A stretch of 64,000 bases of DNA from Enoplolaimus lenunculus. Lineage: Eukaryota > Nematoda > Enoplea > Enoplida > Thoracostomopsidae. Location of the stretch: the NCBI GenBank assembly GCA_030248215.1, contig JASANG010003955.1:62001-126000 (forward strand), written 5' to 3'. The stretch's first letter is position 1, and each line of letters starts with the position of its first letter. Positions 24,354 through 35,950 of the stretch are shown here, piece by piece. Both the position numbers and the translations under genes were made by a program. Under the pieces are notes generated by a model that saw nothing but the letters and a program-made list of their open reading frames with translations, was not told the origin of the DNA and did no database searches.

Positions 24354-25558
24354 TGTAGGTGGCTATGCCACACTTAAACCTATTTCAAACTAAAAACTAA
24401 AACTAAAAATAAAACCCTATATCAAAACCACACCTTAAGGGAGTTCCTGGCTCCACCTAGTCTCTCTTAGAACTTAAGTTAGGCTTAGGCGTTGCTACAA
24501 GGCGTAGAAATTTGTAAAACTATGCTATGGCGGCTGTGTCCGCAATGTAACTTACCTGGGGCCCTGCGTGGCCAATTTGTACTTGTTGATTAGTATCGCA
24601 TATCGTTTTGGCCTAATCTGCGGATAACGACATAGCTAGGCTATGTCAGCACCAATATGGTGCTTTATTATGAGTGTCTCCGGCGTGTTGTTGTTGTTGT
24701 TGTTAGTACCGGATGTGTGGCTCTGGACCTCAACCGCATTGCGGACACCCAATTGTGGGTGTCGGCAAAAATGCAAATGAGGTCGAGATGCCGAAATGGG
24801 TAGCCAGGACCGGAATCAGTCTTGATCGAGAGTTAGTGCGAACCGGTGGTATTGAAATTTCTAGTGGAAGTTGCGTTATACCTAGTTTTGCGTTACGTTG
24901 GCGTACATTGATTGAAGGCGGATGTGTTGGAGTAAGTAAGACTTGAAATTGAATTCGGTTAAGTATAGTCACGGTGGCATAGGATGTGAAGGGAATTACG
25001 GCATTACGGTGTTAATCGGCATTGCGCAGGGCGCAGGATTTACCCAGTATCGGATACTGGTGTTATGTGCTAAAAGGAACTTGGGGTATCAAAGGAAACC
25101 TGGGAAAAAGTAGTCTAATAAATCTAACTGGGTTAGATTTATTATTCTACAACGGCTGGGCCAAATCTAACGGGGTTAGATTGGTCGGAAATTTGGTGTA
25201 ACTCTAACGGGGTTAGAGTACACGGTTTAACGGGGTGTAATTCTAACGGGGTTAGAATTGCACGGATTCTGGAAAACGGCAAAAGTATTGGGTACGGTAA
25301 AGCCAGTGGCTGGATTAAATCAGATTCAGACGTCGGCTTTAAGGATTCCGGCTCGGGTTACCAGTTAAATTGCATAACCTGTAATTTGCTGGCCTTAATC
25401 TTGGGTATTTTGTGTCATACGGGTTTCGGGTTGGGGATTTATAATAAACATTTACCGGCCGCGTTTTACTAAATCAGAGCGATACGCATACATCGAGATA
25501 AAGAACATAACAGGCGATACAGGATACCTGCTTAAGGCAAAATCACGAACTTCTCACA
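24354..25558 (+). repeat. 3' LTR
   Basis: 1205 bp, about 99% like the 5' LTR by eye, with the same hairpin block at 25116-25263. Ends CTTCTCACA before the AGCAG duplication. Confidence 0.87.
25116..25263 (+). other. Four-hairpin block in 3' LTR
   Basis: Copy of the 20873-21020 block. The difference I see between the two copies lies in a loop, leaving all stems paired. Confidence 0.88.
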
Positions 25559-25679
25559 AGCAGGACCAAGATTAAAAGCGGTTAGGAACCCCAACGAAAA
25601 GGTAAAAGGTGAAATGAACGAACTGATTGGCAATAACTATTACGGAAGGCTCCTTTTGGAAAAACCAAATTCCAGAAAT

Positions 25680-25975
25680 TATATTTTAAAAAAAGGGGGC
25701 CCCCAAAAAAAAAAAAAAAAAAACCCCAAAAAAACAAAACCTAACCCCCCCTTTTCCTTTTTATTTTCTTGGGAAAAAACAACCCAATGGGGGAAAAACA
25801 CAAAAATCATTTCCCCCCCCCAAAAAACAGAGAAGGGGACAGAAAAAAAAAAAAAAAAACAAAACAAACACACCTATAATCAAAAAAAAAACAAACCAAA
25901 ACCAAAAGAAAAAAAAAAAAAAAAGGAGGGCGGCGAGGAAAAAAAACCCACCAAAAAAAACAACAAAAAAACTAC
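25680..25975. repeat. A/C homopolymer-rich block
   Basis: Long A runs broken by C and G runs right behind the 3' LTR. It does not look like the rest of the window and may be a low-quality assembly segment. The 128-codon frame through it is lysine/proline low complexity and is not a gene. Confidence 0.8.
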
Positions 25976-27868
25976 AAACTTTATACGAACGAAATATTAA
26001 TGAACGTCTTTTGTGTGAAAAAGAAGAAGCAGGTGGACATAATCATAGGTCTAAACGTCTAATAAACTGTGAACTTGCGCATTATAAACAAAACCGATAT
26101 AGTGTGCCGCAGTTCTAGTCAAAGACAGTTGTGCGTGAAGACGGTATTGCTACAAATAGTTTTATTGCTATTAAATTATTTTAAAATTAGTGAAAAATAA
26201 AAATGGCATATATGCCGGGTTCACGTTAGGACTGGAGCAGTCCACAACTCGTTTTGTACCATGTTAATAATTCGACATTAATATAAAATGTTGCAATCAA
26301 AATAGCGGATACGACGAAATTTGCATGGTACATGTATTGGCTATAAATCCCGGATCGCAAGGGAGCATTGCATACAAACAGCCATATTGCACATGATATT
26401 ACTAGATATTTTTTCGAATATTACATGATGTTCCAAAATTCTTCCAAATATCGCACGGTGTTGTGCAACGGAATTTGCACGCACCAACAAAGTAGTAAAC
26501 AGTAACTTAGCATTAGCAATGCCGGAGCAGACATCGGTTGGGGCTCCCGTCAAACTTCAGTGTCAGGCTTTTCCTAAATATATTTCAAAGTACAAATAAT
26601 TCAAATTGCAAATTTTAGTATCATATGGCATTCTAAAGAACTTTCAGATTTGCAGTACGAACAGGGAATGTCTACGTAAGGTAAGGATAGCAGACAATTC
26701 AGTTTTTTGAATTTGACATGGAATCAGCGTGCGGACAAAATGTTAGTAATAAAGACAAAACATGTTTCAGGTTGCCCCAGTTTACGCAAACCCCGCTATT
26801 GTTACTAAAACATGAGTTTGCGTTTGTTAGATTATTTCCTTTAAAAAAGAGGTCATTCTGGAAGGTCAGCGACGGAACAGTTTTCTCGGCAAAGCAGTGG
26901 AACATTAAACTTAAGCTTTACATTAATTTTTTGGCTAATTCTAAGACACAAGCACAGTCTTGCACTTAAGCTTAGGCTTTATGACATTCGATTTGTGTCT
27001 GTTGACCCGATAGGAGATCCAAATTTTTAACGTTGATGTCGAATCAACATCAGACAACTTGCGGCCGCAGAAGAAATACCGGATATTCTATTTATGGTCA
27101 AAATTACGGATGGATTTCCAAGTACCTATTAAAAATTTCGGTTTTTCCTCTATTGTTTCTTTCAAATCAAGTGAAATCAGCGGTCTGCTTGTTAATAAGC
27201 TGCGTCTTTACAGATAAAAAGCTCCTATTAAAGTTGTGGACCACTTTGATAGTACCTAATAAAAATACTAAAATGTCATTAATTTCTGTCTTTTTTACCT
27301 CAAAATTTAATTTTCTTTAACACGATGTAGAAGTACATACTATGTAAACATTTAGCTAGTGCCTTTATAATCCAATTTTCGTTATATTCCTGTATTAACG
27401 TTATACACCAACCTATTTGCGCAGTTGATCACTGCAAGCCAGTGCTATAATTTAGCCAGATAATGGCTGACATACAACCTTTAAAACAGCTCGAAATTCG
27501 ACCCATGCAATGTGTAATTTCACAGCAAAATAAACAGGGAATTGTGAGGCGGCAACGCTGTTTATGAAGGGTTAGTGCGTTCAAAAACTTAAATTAATAA
27601 TTTCGAGTTGATTGCACCGAAACTACTTATGTCGCTTCCTGGTATACCTAACCAATATCATAAAGGATAACACATAGGCAACGCAGTTCATTATCGTTGG
27701 TTTGTTTGGCTTGCCTTGCGTTTGCAATTTCGAGTTGATTACAGCGAAACTAGCACCTTGGTATAGCCGACGTTCCAGGAAGCAGCAAATATATCATTGC
27801 CTAAATATTGCAAGAAAGTCGTATTACGTAAAAATTGTATTATCAATACGGTGTTTGAAGCGCTGACA
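25976..27868. other. Upstream region of GMF, no other gene seen
   Basis: AT-rich. A dispersed repeat (TATGACATTCGATTTGTGTC at 26979) also occurs at 19462. The GMF promoter should lie in the right part; two related copies of CAATTTCGAGTTGATT (27598, 27725) stand just upstream of the start codon. Confidence 0.5.
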
Positions 27869-27871
27869 ATG
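27869..27871 (+). CDS. GMF: GMF exon 1: start codon only
   Basis: ACAATG|gtaagttta: the ATG abuts a strong donor. Joining it to the exon at 30326 gives [14 protein letters not shown], the same distance from Met to KFRF as in vertebrate GMF. The 5' untranslated part lies upstream; I could not define its start. Confidence 0.72.
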
Positions 27872-30800
27872 GTAAGTTTATATTGCTGATTCAACTTGCA
27901 CTTCCTACAGCGTATGAAAATTGCGGGTTTTTCGGTTTAGGGGGAAACTCAGGGAACATGAGTTTTACAAAATTTCTTTTGTAACAGTGTTTGTAAGTCT
28001 AGGTGTGAACTGTGACATTAGACCATTATGCCAAGCAGCTGGATAAGTAGGCATATACGTATACGTGGTTGTGTCGAACTAACGGACTTAGGATTCAGAT
28101 GGAAACTCTGCCACTTCGGCACGTAGCCGCCAGCCAGCCCCTGCAACTTCTTTTATAGTCGATCATATTTGTTGACACGTATGCTACCGGCAAGCATACA
28201 ATACAGTGAAATGCATTACAGCATTTGCACTTAATAGACAAGCATGTCACATCCTGTTATAACTGTTTATCGTGTTCATTGCACGGCAATTTACCGTTGC
28301 GCTCACGGCGTAGCCCCAATGTCAGTCCAAATACGCGCGATTTGGAACTTCAGAACTTTGGATTGAACCGCTGTAAAAGCAGGTACACAGAGGCAGGGAT
28401 GTCCCCAGACCCGCGACCGAGACCAAGACCCGCGACCGAGACCAAGACCCGCGACCGAGACCAAGACCCGCGACCGAGACCAAGACCCGCGACCGAGACC
28501 GAGACCCGACAACCGAGACCGAGACTGTTTGGTCTCGATCTCGGTCAAGTTTTGACCGTTACCAAGCACAAAAATAAAATTTTTCTTACAAAAGTTTTGA
28601 ATGTTTTGTCATACTTCTGTGTCATTCTTTTATAATAAAATGTTGTATCTGCTCTGAATTTATAATGTTAAAGACAAAAATTATCGCAAAATTTATTTTA
28701 CAAAAACACACTGGCAAACACAGATACAGGATTATATCACGACCTTGGTGCGACCGGAAATTTGGTCCCTGTTTATGGTAAATACCACACGCCAAAGAAG
28801 ACGATAAAACATAGAACGCTTTTAGTGTCAAAACTACGCTTTCAGCTATTTTCGAACAAAAATGGATCGGCAATCGCTGGTATATTTAAACTCTATTAAT
28901 AGTAAACGCGTTTTAGCGTTTATCAAAATGATATTTTAGTGTTAATAGGAACTTTTAAATTTTGGGCACGATTCCTTAAACGTCATCTATAAATACAACT
29001 ATCTGTGTTTTGACGCAACAATATCAAAAAGTTTGGGGTTTCCTATTAGAAGAGGAATCTTCGATAACCGTCGCGGGGTCATAGTGTGAACATTGAGAAG
29101 AAAAAGACGGTAACTTGTCTTTCTCCTATGGTCTCGGTTTGAAATCTACCGAGACTCAAAACACCGAGACAGAGACCGAGACCAGCCAAATCACGAAACT
29201 TTCCGAGATCGAGACCAGCTAAATCCCGAGACTTTCCGAGACCGAGACCGAACATCTCTGGACAGATGGTGGCTAGAACTATGACCTAAAGATCCTTAAG
29301 CGAACGCTCTAGCACTACGCCACACAAGACGCCACCCTTACTGCTTTTATAGTCAACCATATTTGCCGACACGTACGCTGATGACAAGATGCAAGGTTCG
29401 ACCGGATATCCGGATTCGGTTTAATATCCGGTAAAAACCGATATCCGTATCCAGCTCCAGTATCCGGGTAAACCTACCGGATATCTGTATACCGGATATT
29501 TGCGGTGATGGTCCCAAACTTCATAATACTGCTCTTTACACGTGATTGTCTTTAACATTCTGCTGCGATTGCATTTCTGGGCAAGTCAAGAAGTTAAAGT
29601 TTTGATACACTGAAGTGAAAACGAAAACTTCAAGCTAACAGTTAAGTGCAGCATAAAAATCGTTTTTGTAAGAAAATAATGGTGTTCATGAATAACTAAG
29701 TATAAAAATTTGAAAAAAGTAGAAAACATATTTCCTCGGAATATAGCTAATCTATGTGTTTTTGTAACTCCCATTTCGATATTAGCGCGAATATATCAGA
29801 ATTTTTACAAAAACCTGTTTCTTGATTTTACCCTTAGCAGAAGCAATGCAGCCTTTATCGTCACCGTCCTTCCGTCATAGGGTGCGCACGGAAATTTCGA
29901 TTCCAATTTGAATTTCTATTCAAAACGAATTCCGGCTCTGATTCCGATAGCACAATCAATCGGAATCGGAATTTTGGAATTTATAATTGATTGTGTTTAG
30001 CTTCAGAGAACCAAAAAAATCGTCGCCATTTGTTCGTGTGATATTATTCAAAACTCTTTTAGCAAGCAGACACCTTAAATCAAATATTATACTAGTAATA
30101 TAAGTTATCCGTATAATATTCACAATATTTTGTAGTTCCCTTTATGGTAGGTATAAATTTGCTGTTTCGATTCCGATTCCGATATAATAACCTAATGCTA
30201 CCACGTATCCTAAGTTCGGTTATTTGATTTTGGAAAACTGTTCACAAACGGTTTTTGTTAGTGAATATTGCGCTCGTAACATAATGTCAACACTGTCATA
30301 TCAATTTTAAATTTGTTCATTACAGAGTGGGAGCTTAAAGATATGTTCAGTTGATCCGGAATTGTCCGAGAAATTGAAAAAGTTCAGGTTTCGAAAGGCA
30401 TTGACTACTTCTGCAATCATACGTAAGTAGGTGTGTAAACTTGTTTGCTTACGTAACGTGCATAATCTTGTTTGCTTACAAAGTTGTGTGTAAATGTGAA
30501 CTTGGCAGATTAGTGCTTTGAACGATTTATTGAGTTTTTGTAATACAAAAGTTGCAGATCACTTAACTATTGTTTGACATTCGTCTGCTAGCTTTGATAA
30601 GCGTTACACGCATTGGTATATTTTGCCTAGATAAAGAATCAAATTGGACTCAAACACCTGCTGGGAGTAAATAATTTCGTAATATCAGGATTATGCTTTC
30701 AGTGAAGATTGCTCGTGAAACTCAAGAAGTTTTGCTTGATGAGGAACTTGAGGTATTGTAGAAAATCGAGAAATATGTGCATATTGACTAACAGATTTGA

Positions 30801-33800
30801 CCATTTTAGTCACATGGTAAACAGGAATGTTTCGTTCCACTGTTTAACATACACCGACAACTGCGGTGATTGTGTTATGGATATTTTAAAACTTTTTAAG
30901 TAAGTTTTTTAGAACGTTGATTAAACATCTTTTCTGAAATACAAAGCACTGACATTACTTATGATGAATTGAAATACGTTTAAGTGACATTTTGGTTTGA
31001 TCATAAGACGAGAATAAATAAAAATTATGGGTAGTTTTACTTGTATATGTGGTAGTATATATTTGCTGGCATTTGATAATTAAAAAAATTGAAAATACTT
31101 TTACGATCACTGGTTTGTTGTTCGCAGAATTGCACAATTGATGATATCCGAGAATCATTGCCTGAACAGCAGCCGCGATTTGTTATGATCAGTTATCGCT
31201 TGGAACACGACGATGGGCGTGTCTCGATGCCGCTATGTCTACTGTATCATTCCCCACCAGGTAAACTGTTTCGATTAAGATGTGGTGCGTTTCAGTAATT
31301 TGTAATATTGTGATGATGTTTGGACCAAATTTGAGTCAACTTTCAAAAGAAATGGATAATCTACTTGTTTCAAGCCGTTGTTTTTGTTGCAGGAGGTAAT
31401 CCAGAAATTCAGATGATGTATGCCGGCAGTCGAAACAATCTGTCGCAGGAAACGGGAATTAATAAGGTACGTACGTGTAACATGAAATAATGGTTGAATA
31501 CAGGTTATGTTGGTTAGACGCTAGTGCTGTATCATAGGATTACCGCAGTTTTTTATATACCGTCACCTACTCAATTTCAGTATTTGAGATTCACACTGCG
31601 GTGTAAAAGCTTGCTGAATCATTTTGGTTTATGCGTATTCTAAGCAGAGGTGACAGAACCACTAAATTATACAAGTGCCAAAAATTTAGGTCAAAATCCC
31701 CAAATTCTCTCCACAGAATCTTTGACAGATCATAAAATTACGGACAGATTTTAGGCTAATATACTGAATATGTGAATTCCAGTTAAGTTTCAAGTCAAGA
31801 ATGACACCTAAGTGATTGACTTCCTTGCTGACACTAATTTCTGCCGATCAAGAAAAATATCTTTGTTAGCACAGATTTTTCGTCAGCGAGAAAAGTATGC
31901 CAAATTGTTCTTAGATGCCTGAACCTCCAAGTCATTCTTAGCGCACCAACTTTGAGCAAATACAACTTGTTGTATAACTGCACTAACAGATCGTCCACTA
32001 CCATTGATCACAACAAGGGGGATAAAACGCCACCTTGTGGGCAACCTTGGCGTACACGAATTTATATTTCTGTCGAAACCATGTGAGCCAACTCAGTTCT
32101 AGAGCAAATAAGATAATTTATAAATCTGCTTATCCTTTTATCTACACCAAATCTCTTATGTGCATTCTGAATTGAGAGAAAGGAAGATTTATTGAAAGCT
32201 CCATCAATGTCTAAGAAGGCACCAAGAGCATAATCTGATATGCATGCTGATTTGCTGACAAAGGAAGAGTTAACAACACATTTTGTCTAATGTGCGCTAC
32301 ATTCAGTCTTTCCAATGTTTCCAAAAGAAATTATGTTAGACTAATCGGTCTATATGATTTCGCAAATATATAGTCGTCTTTCCCCAGTTTAGGAATAAAT
32401 ACGACTTTTGACACACGTCATGACGAATGCATTCCTTTAAACAATAAAAGAACGAAAAATCTTTTTAAGCGAATTTACCAAATAATCTAATCCTACTTGA
32501 AGATATAAAGGTAATATCTCATCAACTCTTAGCATTTTGATACGTGAAAAACAGCTAATTATTGTTCGACACATTCTTTCAACAGAAACAGTTCCTGAAC
32601 ATCCTGGAAAGTGCTCATTTAATAGTGTCACCAAAATACCAGATTCATTATCTATTATAGATCTGTTCTCATCTAAAAGGCAGCCAAGACGAACTTGGTC
32701 GTTGCTTCAAAGAATTTTCTGTACTCTTGCTGTGGAGCGGCATTTCTTAGTTGTTCATAAAAACTTCCAATGTCGCCTCTTAGCGTTTTAACATGTTGCT
32801 TAAATAATTTTTGATACTTCTTATAACTACACCAACTCCTAGCGTTATCATAACTTATTGCCATTCGATATAATTTCCTACATTTCTTCCGCAGAACTTC
32901 TAGGTTCTCATTTAACCAATTAGCAGTTTTATGGCGTATTTTCGTTCCTATTCGTTTAGCTCCACAAGCTTTGGCAACTGCTGCAATAATAATTGATTGG
33001 ATTTTTATTACACTGCTATCTATTCTATCCGGAGTAATAAGCTCTAAATTTAACAGAGTAAGATTTGAGTAAGATTTTCTAGGATACACATAGTGTACGT
33101 TTTTTCGCACAATTTTCTCAAGTTAAATCTCAACAGCATTGTTTCTTGAACAATTTGAACCGTAACTCAATGTACCTTTAATCAGAACACGACACATCCT
33201 CAGAAACCCGCCAGTTATCGACAGATAAGCAATCAGAAGTCAAAGTAATATTGGGTACTTCCCTCCTTACGACGTTAAAAATGTAGGTATAATATCCACA
33301 TTTTGGGCACTCCCCCAGCATAAACAGAAGAGGTGGTGAATCCGTTCCCCCGACTGCTGCAATGCTATCAGCCGGTAGGGTAAAGTTATCCACCACCTTT
33401 GCCAATGACGTGAGATGCTTTCTTGTTTGCAGAAGGACACTTTCTAAGCTACTAGAAAGCTGGCGTTCTTTATAATTGTTACATTTAAAAACAAAATGAC
33501 AAATAATACCTAATATCTTATTAGTCTTCCTAATTTACAGCAAAGCATGCTCATTAGCATATTTTTCGGAGCGCCGAGCTCATAACGCAACGCATCGCCT
33601 GCGGGAAATGTCCTATCCTTAGTCTTAATTGTTTTAATTGGTACAATCATAGAGGTAAGTAAGCCCCCGATTGGCCAGGGTGGACTTATGTCAAAAGCCA
33701 GACCATAACCGGCAACGTGCCGACGGGGTTGACAATCTTGGGTTTCCTGTCCATATAGCACAATCATTTGGATTCCAGTACCTTGGCCGATGCCCATAGC

Positions 33801-35950
33801 GAACGGATCATAGGACAAGGCGTTGCTACCCTCCCACCACGTTGAGGTTAGCACTTCAGCGATTGGCTCTCTTAAGTATTACAGGTGTAATGAGAACTAC
33901 TCCGACAGAAGGAATGGAGGCGCCTTTTGGTATAGTTTCGATTACTGAGAGATGTAAATTCGAAGCTATCAAAGATTTATTTGAACCATATGAGTTTATG
34001 GGGAAACAATTATGGTATTAAGCACAATTCAGTTCGGAATTGTGCCGTACGTTTGTCAGCATTAGCAGTGTTACTTTGTGATTATACGATTAAACTGTTT
34101 CATAATGATTAGAATTGGACAACTTTCTTTGGGAACTTTATCAGTCACATCTGTGCTCCTATACTGATGGATCTAAGATTGTTTCTGAGTTTAATTATCA
34201 TAAAGGCTCTTGGATTAGTATACATTTTCCCGCCTTCGTTGATTTGCATGCACCACTCGAATCTTGTTGTTCGGTTTTCCAGCCAGAAGTTATCGACATT
34301 GAGAAATGTGTCCTACTTGTTAGGCCGTGGAGTTAAGAAAAAGACAGTTGCTATTTTTAGCGCCAGCCAAGCTGCAATTATAGCACTAGACAATTGTCTT
34401 GTTAACATTAAGACTGTATTTGAATGCAGACAGCAACTGTACAAACTTACTGTGCATAAGGATAGTAAGCTAATCTGAGTTCCAGGACACTGTAACATCT
34501 CAGGAAACGAAACTGCGGATAGGCAGGCCTGTTTGGCATCTACAGAACTATTGCACGGTCCAGAACCGTTCTCTAACGTAGCACTGTCGACAGTAATTAG
34601 CGCAATTGAAAAATATACGTTTTAGGAAATTATTTACGGATGGGCATCTCCTTCTACTTGTAGGCCTTTAAGGATCTTCCTTCCTTCATGCAACAAAAAA
34701 TTGACTTCCTATTTGTGGAATTTGAACAAATATCGTATAAGTTTATGCATCAGAGTTCTGAGTGGGCACTGTAGGCTGAACTGTCACATGCAAAATCTTA
34801 AACTGGGTGCAACAAACGATTGATCCTGTTCTCTACGTGAAGTAGATTCTGGAAGTCACTTCCTTTTACACTATAAGAAACGTGCGGTTTTACGGAAAAT
34901 AGGGCTTCGCAGTTAGATATTAGGAAAATTATTCGTTTTAGTAGAATCTAAACAAGAACTTTAAATCTGCCTTGCAGCATTCGACTTCGAACAAGAGGTG
35001 GCGGTCTAACGGGCCTTCCAAGTCGGCACACTCTATAAACCATCTTGTTTGATTAATCTATCTATCTATCTATATAAGCATAGATGGCGGGCTCGGTTTC
35101 GGCAAGTCTCGGGATTTGACAGTTGCTGGTCTTGGTCTCGGTTTTCTGAAGTCTCGCTAGTTCGGAAATCGCCACCAAAGAAGAAGAGAAAAAGATATAA
35201 GCAATCACAAAAATTTTCTTTGGATCGCAGCATTGGCCCGTAAGTACTTGCACATTTCGCCTACCAACACAGACAGTGAGCGGTTATGAAACACCGCTAT
35301 CTGGTTATACAGCGATTTGAGAAATAAACACTGTGATTTCAATGTGTCAAAGCACAAATACTGCCATTTCCGCGTCGGGTTTAAAACATTTAACATATCG
35401 CGTAAAAATTATGGGTCATCCATCATCAGTGGTCAAGTGATAAATAAAGTAAAAAAATAAAGTTTGGCGGCGATTATAAGTTTAATTGTATAAAGCGGCA
35501 ATTCAGAGCAGATAAAAAATATACAGAAGTTTTGTTAAAATATTTTATTCTTATTTTCGGTAACGGTTGAAATTGACCGAGACCGAGACCAAACATCTCA
35601 GTCTCGGTGGTCGGAACTCGGTCTGTGTCTCGCTTTTTGACCGAGACCGCCATACGTGCCTTTAAGGTTTGGTTTGTGTCACCAGAGAAGATAGTATGCT
35701 AATTGTGACACCACGTGTTTGGGCTTGGCATAAAGTACGATGCATGTTTTCGACGTTGTTTCTGTTTACTGCGCTTATGAGCGTCCGGCTTGTAATGAAA
35801 GATGTAGTAACGAAGTTTGGGTATACTATGCTTAAGAGTTTAGACGATGTTGGTGCAATATTATGCTTTTAACGTTTTCAGGGAATTGAAATCAGGGATT
35901 TGGAAGAGTTGACAGATGAATATATTCAGAGCAAACTTGGAGTAAAATAA
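27869..35950 (+). CDS. GMF: Glia maturation factor (GMF), ADF-homology protein, six exons
   Basis: GMF family proteins bind the Arp2/3 complex, block nucleation and promote debranching of actin networks in the cytoplasm. Coding pieces are 27869-27871, 30326-30422, 30703-30752, 31128-31260, 31393-31466 and 35882-35950; all junctions are GT-AG and phases agree, giving 141 residues plus TAA. Family landmarks in order are [51 protein letters not shown] and [19 protein letters not shown]. The length nearly equals the 142-residue human GMFB as I remember it, and the spacing is the same, so the gene looks intact. Intron 1 (2.45 kb) contains SINE fragments and a GAGACC-rich MITE. Intron 5 (4.4 kb) contains a LINE and another MITE. 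GMFB or GMFG cannot be chosen. Confidence 0.92.
28085..28215 (-). repeat. SINE-like unit, minus strand
   Basis: The reverse complement has GCATACGTGTCAACAAATAT and then GTGCCGAAGTGGCAGAG with GTTAGTTCGACAC, as in the other tRNA-derived units. It is in GMF intron 1. Confidence 0.5.
28397..29262. mobile_element. GAGACC-rich MITE with CAGGGATGT ends (hAT-like)
   Basis: The left end CAGGGATGT runs into a 19-bp tandem repeat of ACCGAGACCAAGACCCGCG type (28420-28515). The right end reads ccgagaccgagaccgaACATCTCTG, the inverted complement of the left end. CAGGG termini are usual for hAT elements. The flanks show a weak 8-bp similarity. No transposase. It lies in GMF intron 1. Confidence 0.55.
29270..29395 (-). 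repeat. SINE-like unit, minus strand
   Basis: The reverse complement reads GTAGTGCTAGAGCGTTCGCT then TAGGTCATAGTTCTAGCC, the tRNA-like part, preceded by a tail like that of the 59-62 kb units (GCGTACGTGTCGGCAAATAT). Confidence 0.5.
30326..30422 (+). CDS. GMF: GMF exon 2
   Basis: Acceptor attacag, donor ATAC|gtaagt, 97 nt, ends in phase 1. Encodes [20 protein letters not shown] and then [12 protein letters not shown], the N-terminal helix and first strand of the ADF-homology fold. Confidence 0.9.
30703..30752 (+). CDS. GMF: GMF exon 3
   Basis: Acceptor gctttcag, donor CTTGAG|gtattg, 50 nt. Encodes [17 protein letters not shown], which matches the MKIDKDKRLVVLDEELE segment of vertebrate GMF. 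Confidence 0.9.
31128..31260 (+). CDS. GMF: GMF exon 4
   Basis: Acceptor gttcgcag, donor CCACCAG|gtaaac, 133 nt. Encodes the most conserved block: [20 protein letters not shown], then [20 protein letters not shown]. Confidence 0.93.
31393..31466 (+). CDS. GMF: GMF exon 5
   Basis: Acceptor gttgcag, donor AATAAG|gtacgt, 74 nt. Encodes [20 protein letters not shown] then GINK, the actin-depolymerising-factor long-helix region. Confidence 0.92.
31690..33110 (-). mobile_element. LINE reverse transcriptase and linker, inverted part, broken
   Basis: Read on the minus strand in shifting frames, this stretch carries classic LINE ORF2 text. The linker includes [20 protein letters not shown] (frame at 32673-33110). 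RT pieces are [31 protein letters not shown] (about 32390-32240), [12 protein letters not shown] (about 32040) and [19 protein letters not shown] (about 31810). Several stops and frame changes interrupt it. The wording is that of the I/LOA/R1-type group. It lies antisense inside GMF intron 5. Confidence 0.85.
33111..34110. mobile_element. Middle of the same LINE insertion; inversion junction
   Basis: Minus-strand frames at 33178-33405 (with ECPKCG) and 33510-33854 lie between the inverted RT and the plus-strand RNase H. I do not recognise them; by position they should be LINE sequence upstream of the linker or a second fragment. The strand switch falls between about 33860 and 34110. Confidence 0.4.
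34111..35077 (+). mobile_element. LINE 3' part: RNase H domain and TCTA tail
   Basis: Plus-strand pieces show an RNase H domain: YTDGS (34160-34174), [14 protein letters not shown] (from 34354) and [17 protein letters not shown] (34479-34529), with stops between. Downstream text ([20 protein letters not shown]) resembles the C-terminal region of I/R1-type elements. The piece ends in a TCTA tetranucleotide tail at about 35055-35077, a typical LINE 3' end. Confidence 0.85.
35083..35656. mobile_element. Second GAGACC-rich MITE, in GMF intron 5
   Basis: Starts ATGGCGGGCTCGGTTTCGG and ends ACCGAGACCGCCAT, imperfect inverted ends, with further TCTCGGTC repeats inside. It sits right behind the LINE tail. 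Confidence 0.5.
35882..35950 (+). CDS. GMF: GMF exon 6 (terminal)
   Basis: Acceptor gttttcag, then 22 codons [22 protein letters not shown] and TAA. It matches the VFEIRNTEDLTEEWLREKLG C-terminus. An AATAAA hexamer overlaps the stop codon (35946-35951). Confidence 0.9.
   Translation, partial: GIEIRDLEELTDEYIQSKLGVK

Larger units (their letters stand above)
20112..25558 (+). mobile_element. Young LTR retroelement, apparently non-autonomous
   Basis: Two nearly identical direct repeats, 20112-21315 and 24354-25558, each begin TG and end CA. They are flanked by the same five bases AGCAG (20107-20111 and 25559-25563), a target-site duplication. A primer-binding-like TGGTGACCACGACGGTC follows the first LTR (21316-21332) and a purine tract gaagggggga precedes the second (24344-24353). 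I count about a dozen differences over 1.2 kb between LTRs, so insertion is recent. The 3-kb interior has 300-bp tandem repeats and a gag-like coding tract but no protease, RT, RNase H or integrase text that I recognise. It resembles a LARD-type derivative; superfamily not determined. Confidence 0.85.

Noticed and set aside
25614-26000. 128-codon Lys/Pro-rich frame
   Set aside because: It runs through A/C homopolymers of doubtful quality and has no domain.
35669-35872. 67-codon frame just before the last GMF exon as an extra exon
   Set aside because: GMF joins from 31466 to 35882 without gap against the family; the frame has no likeness to it.
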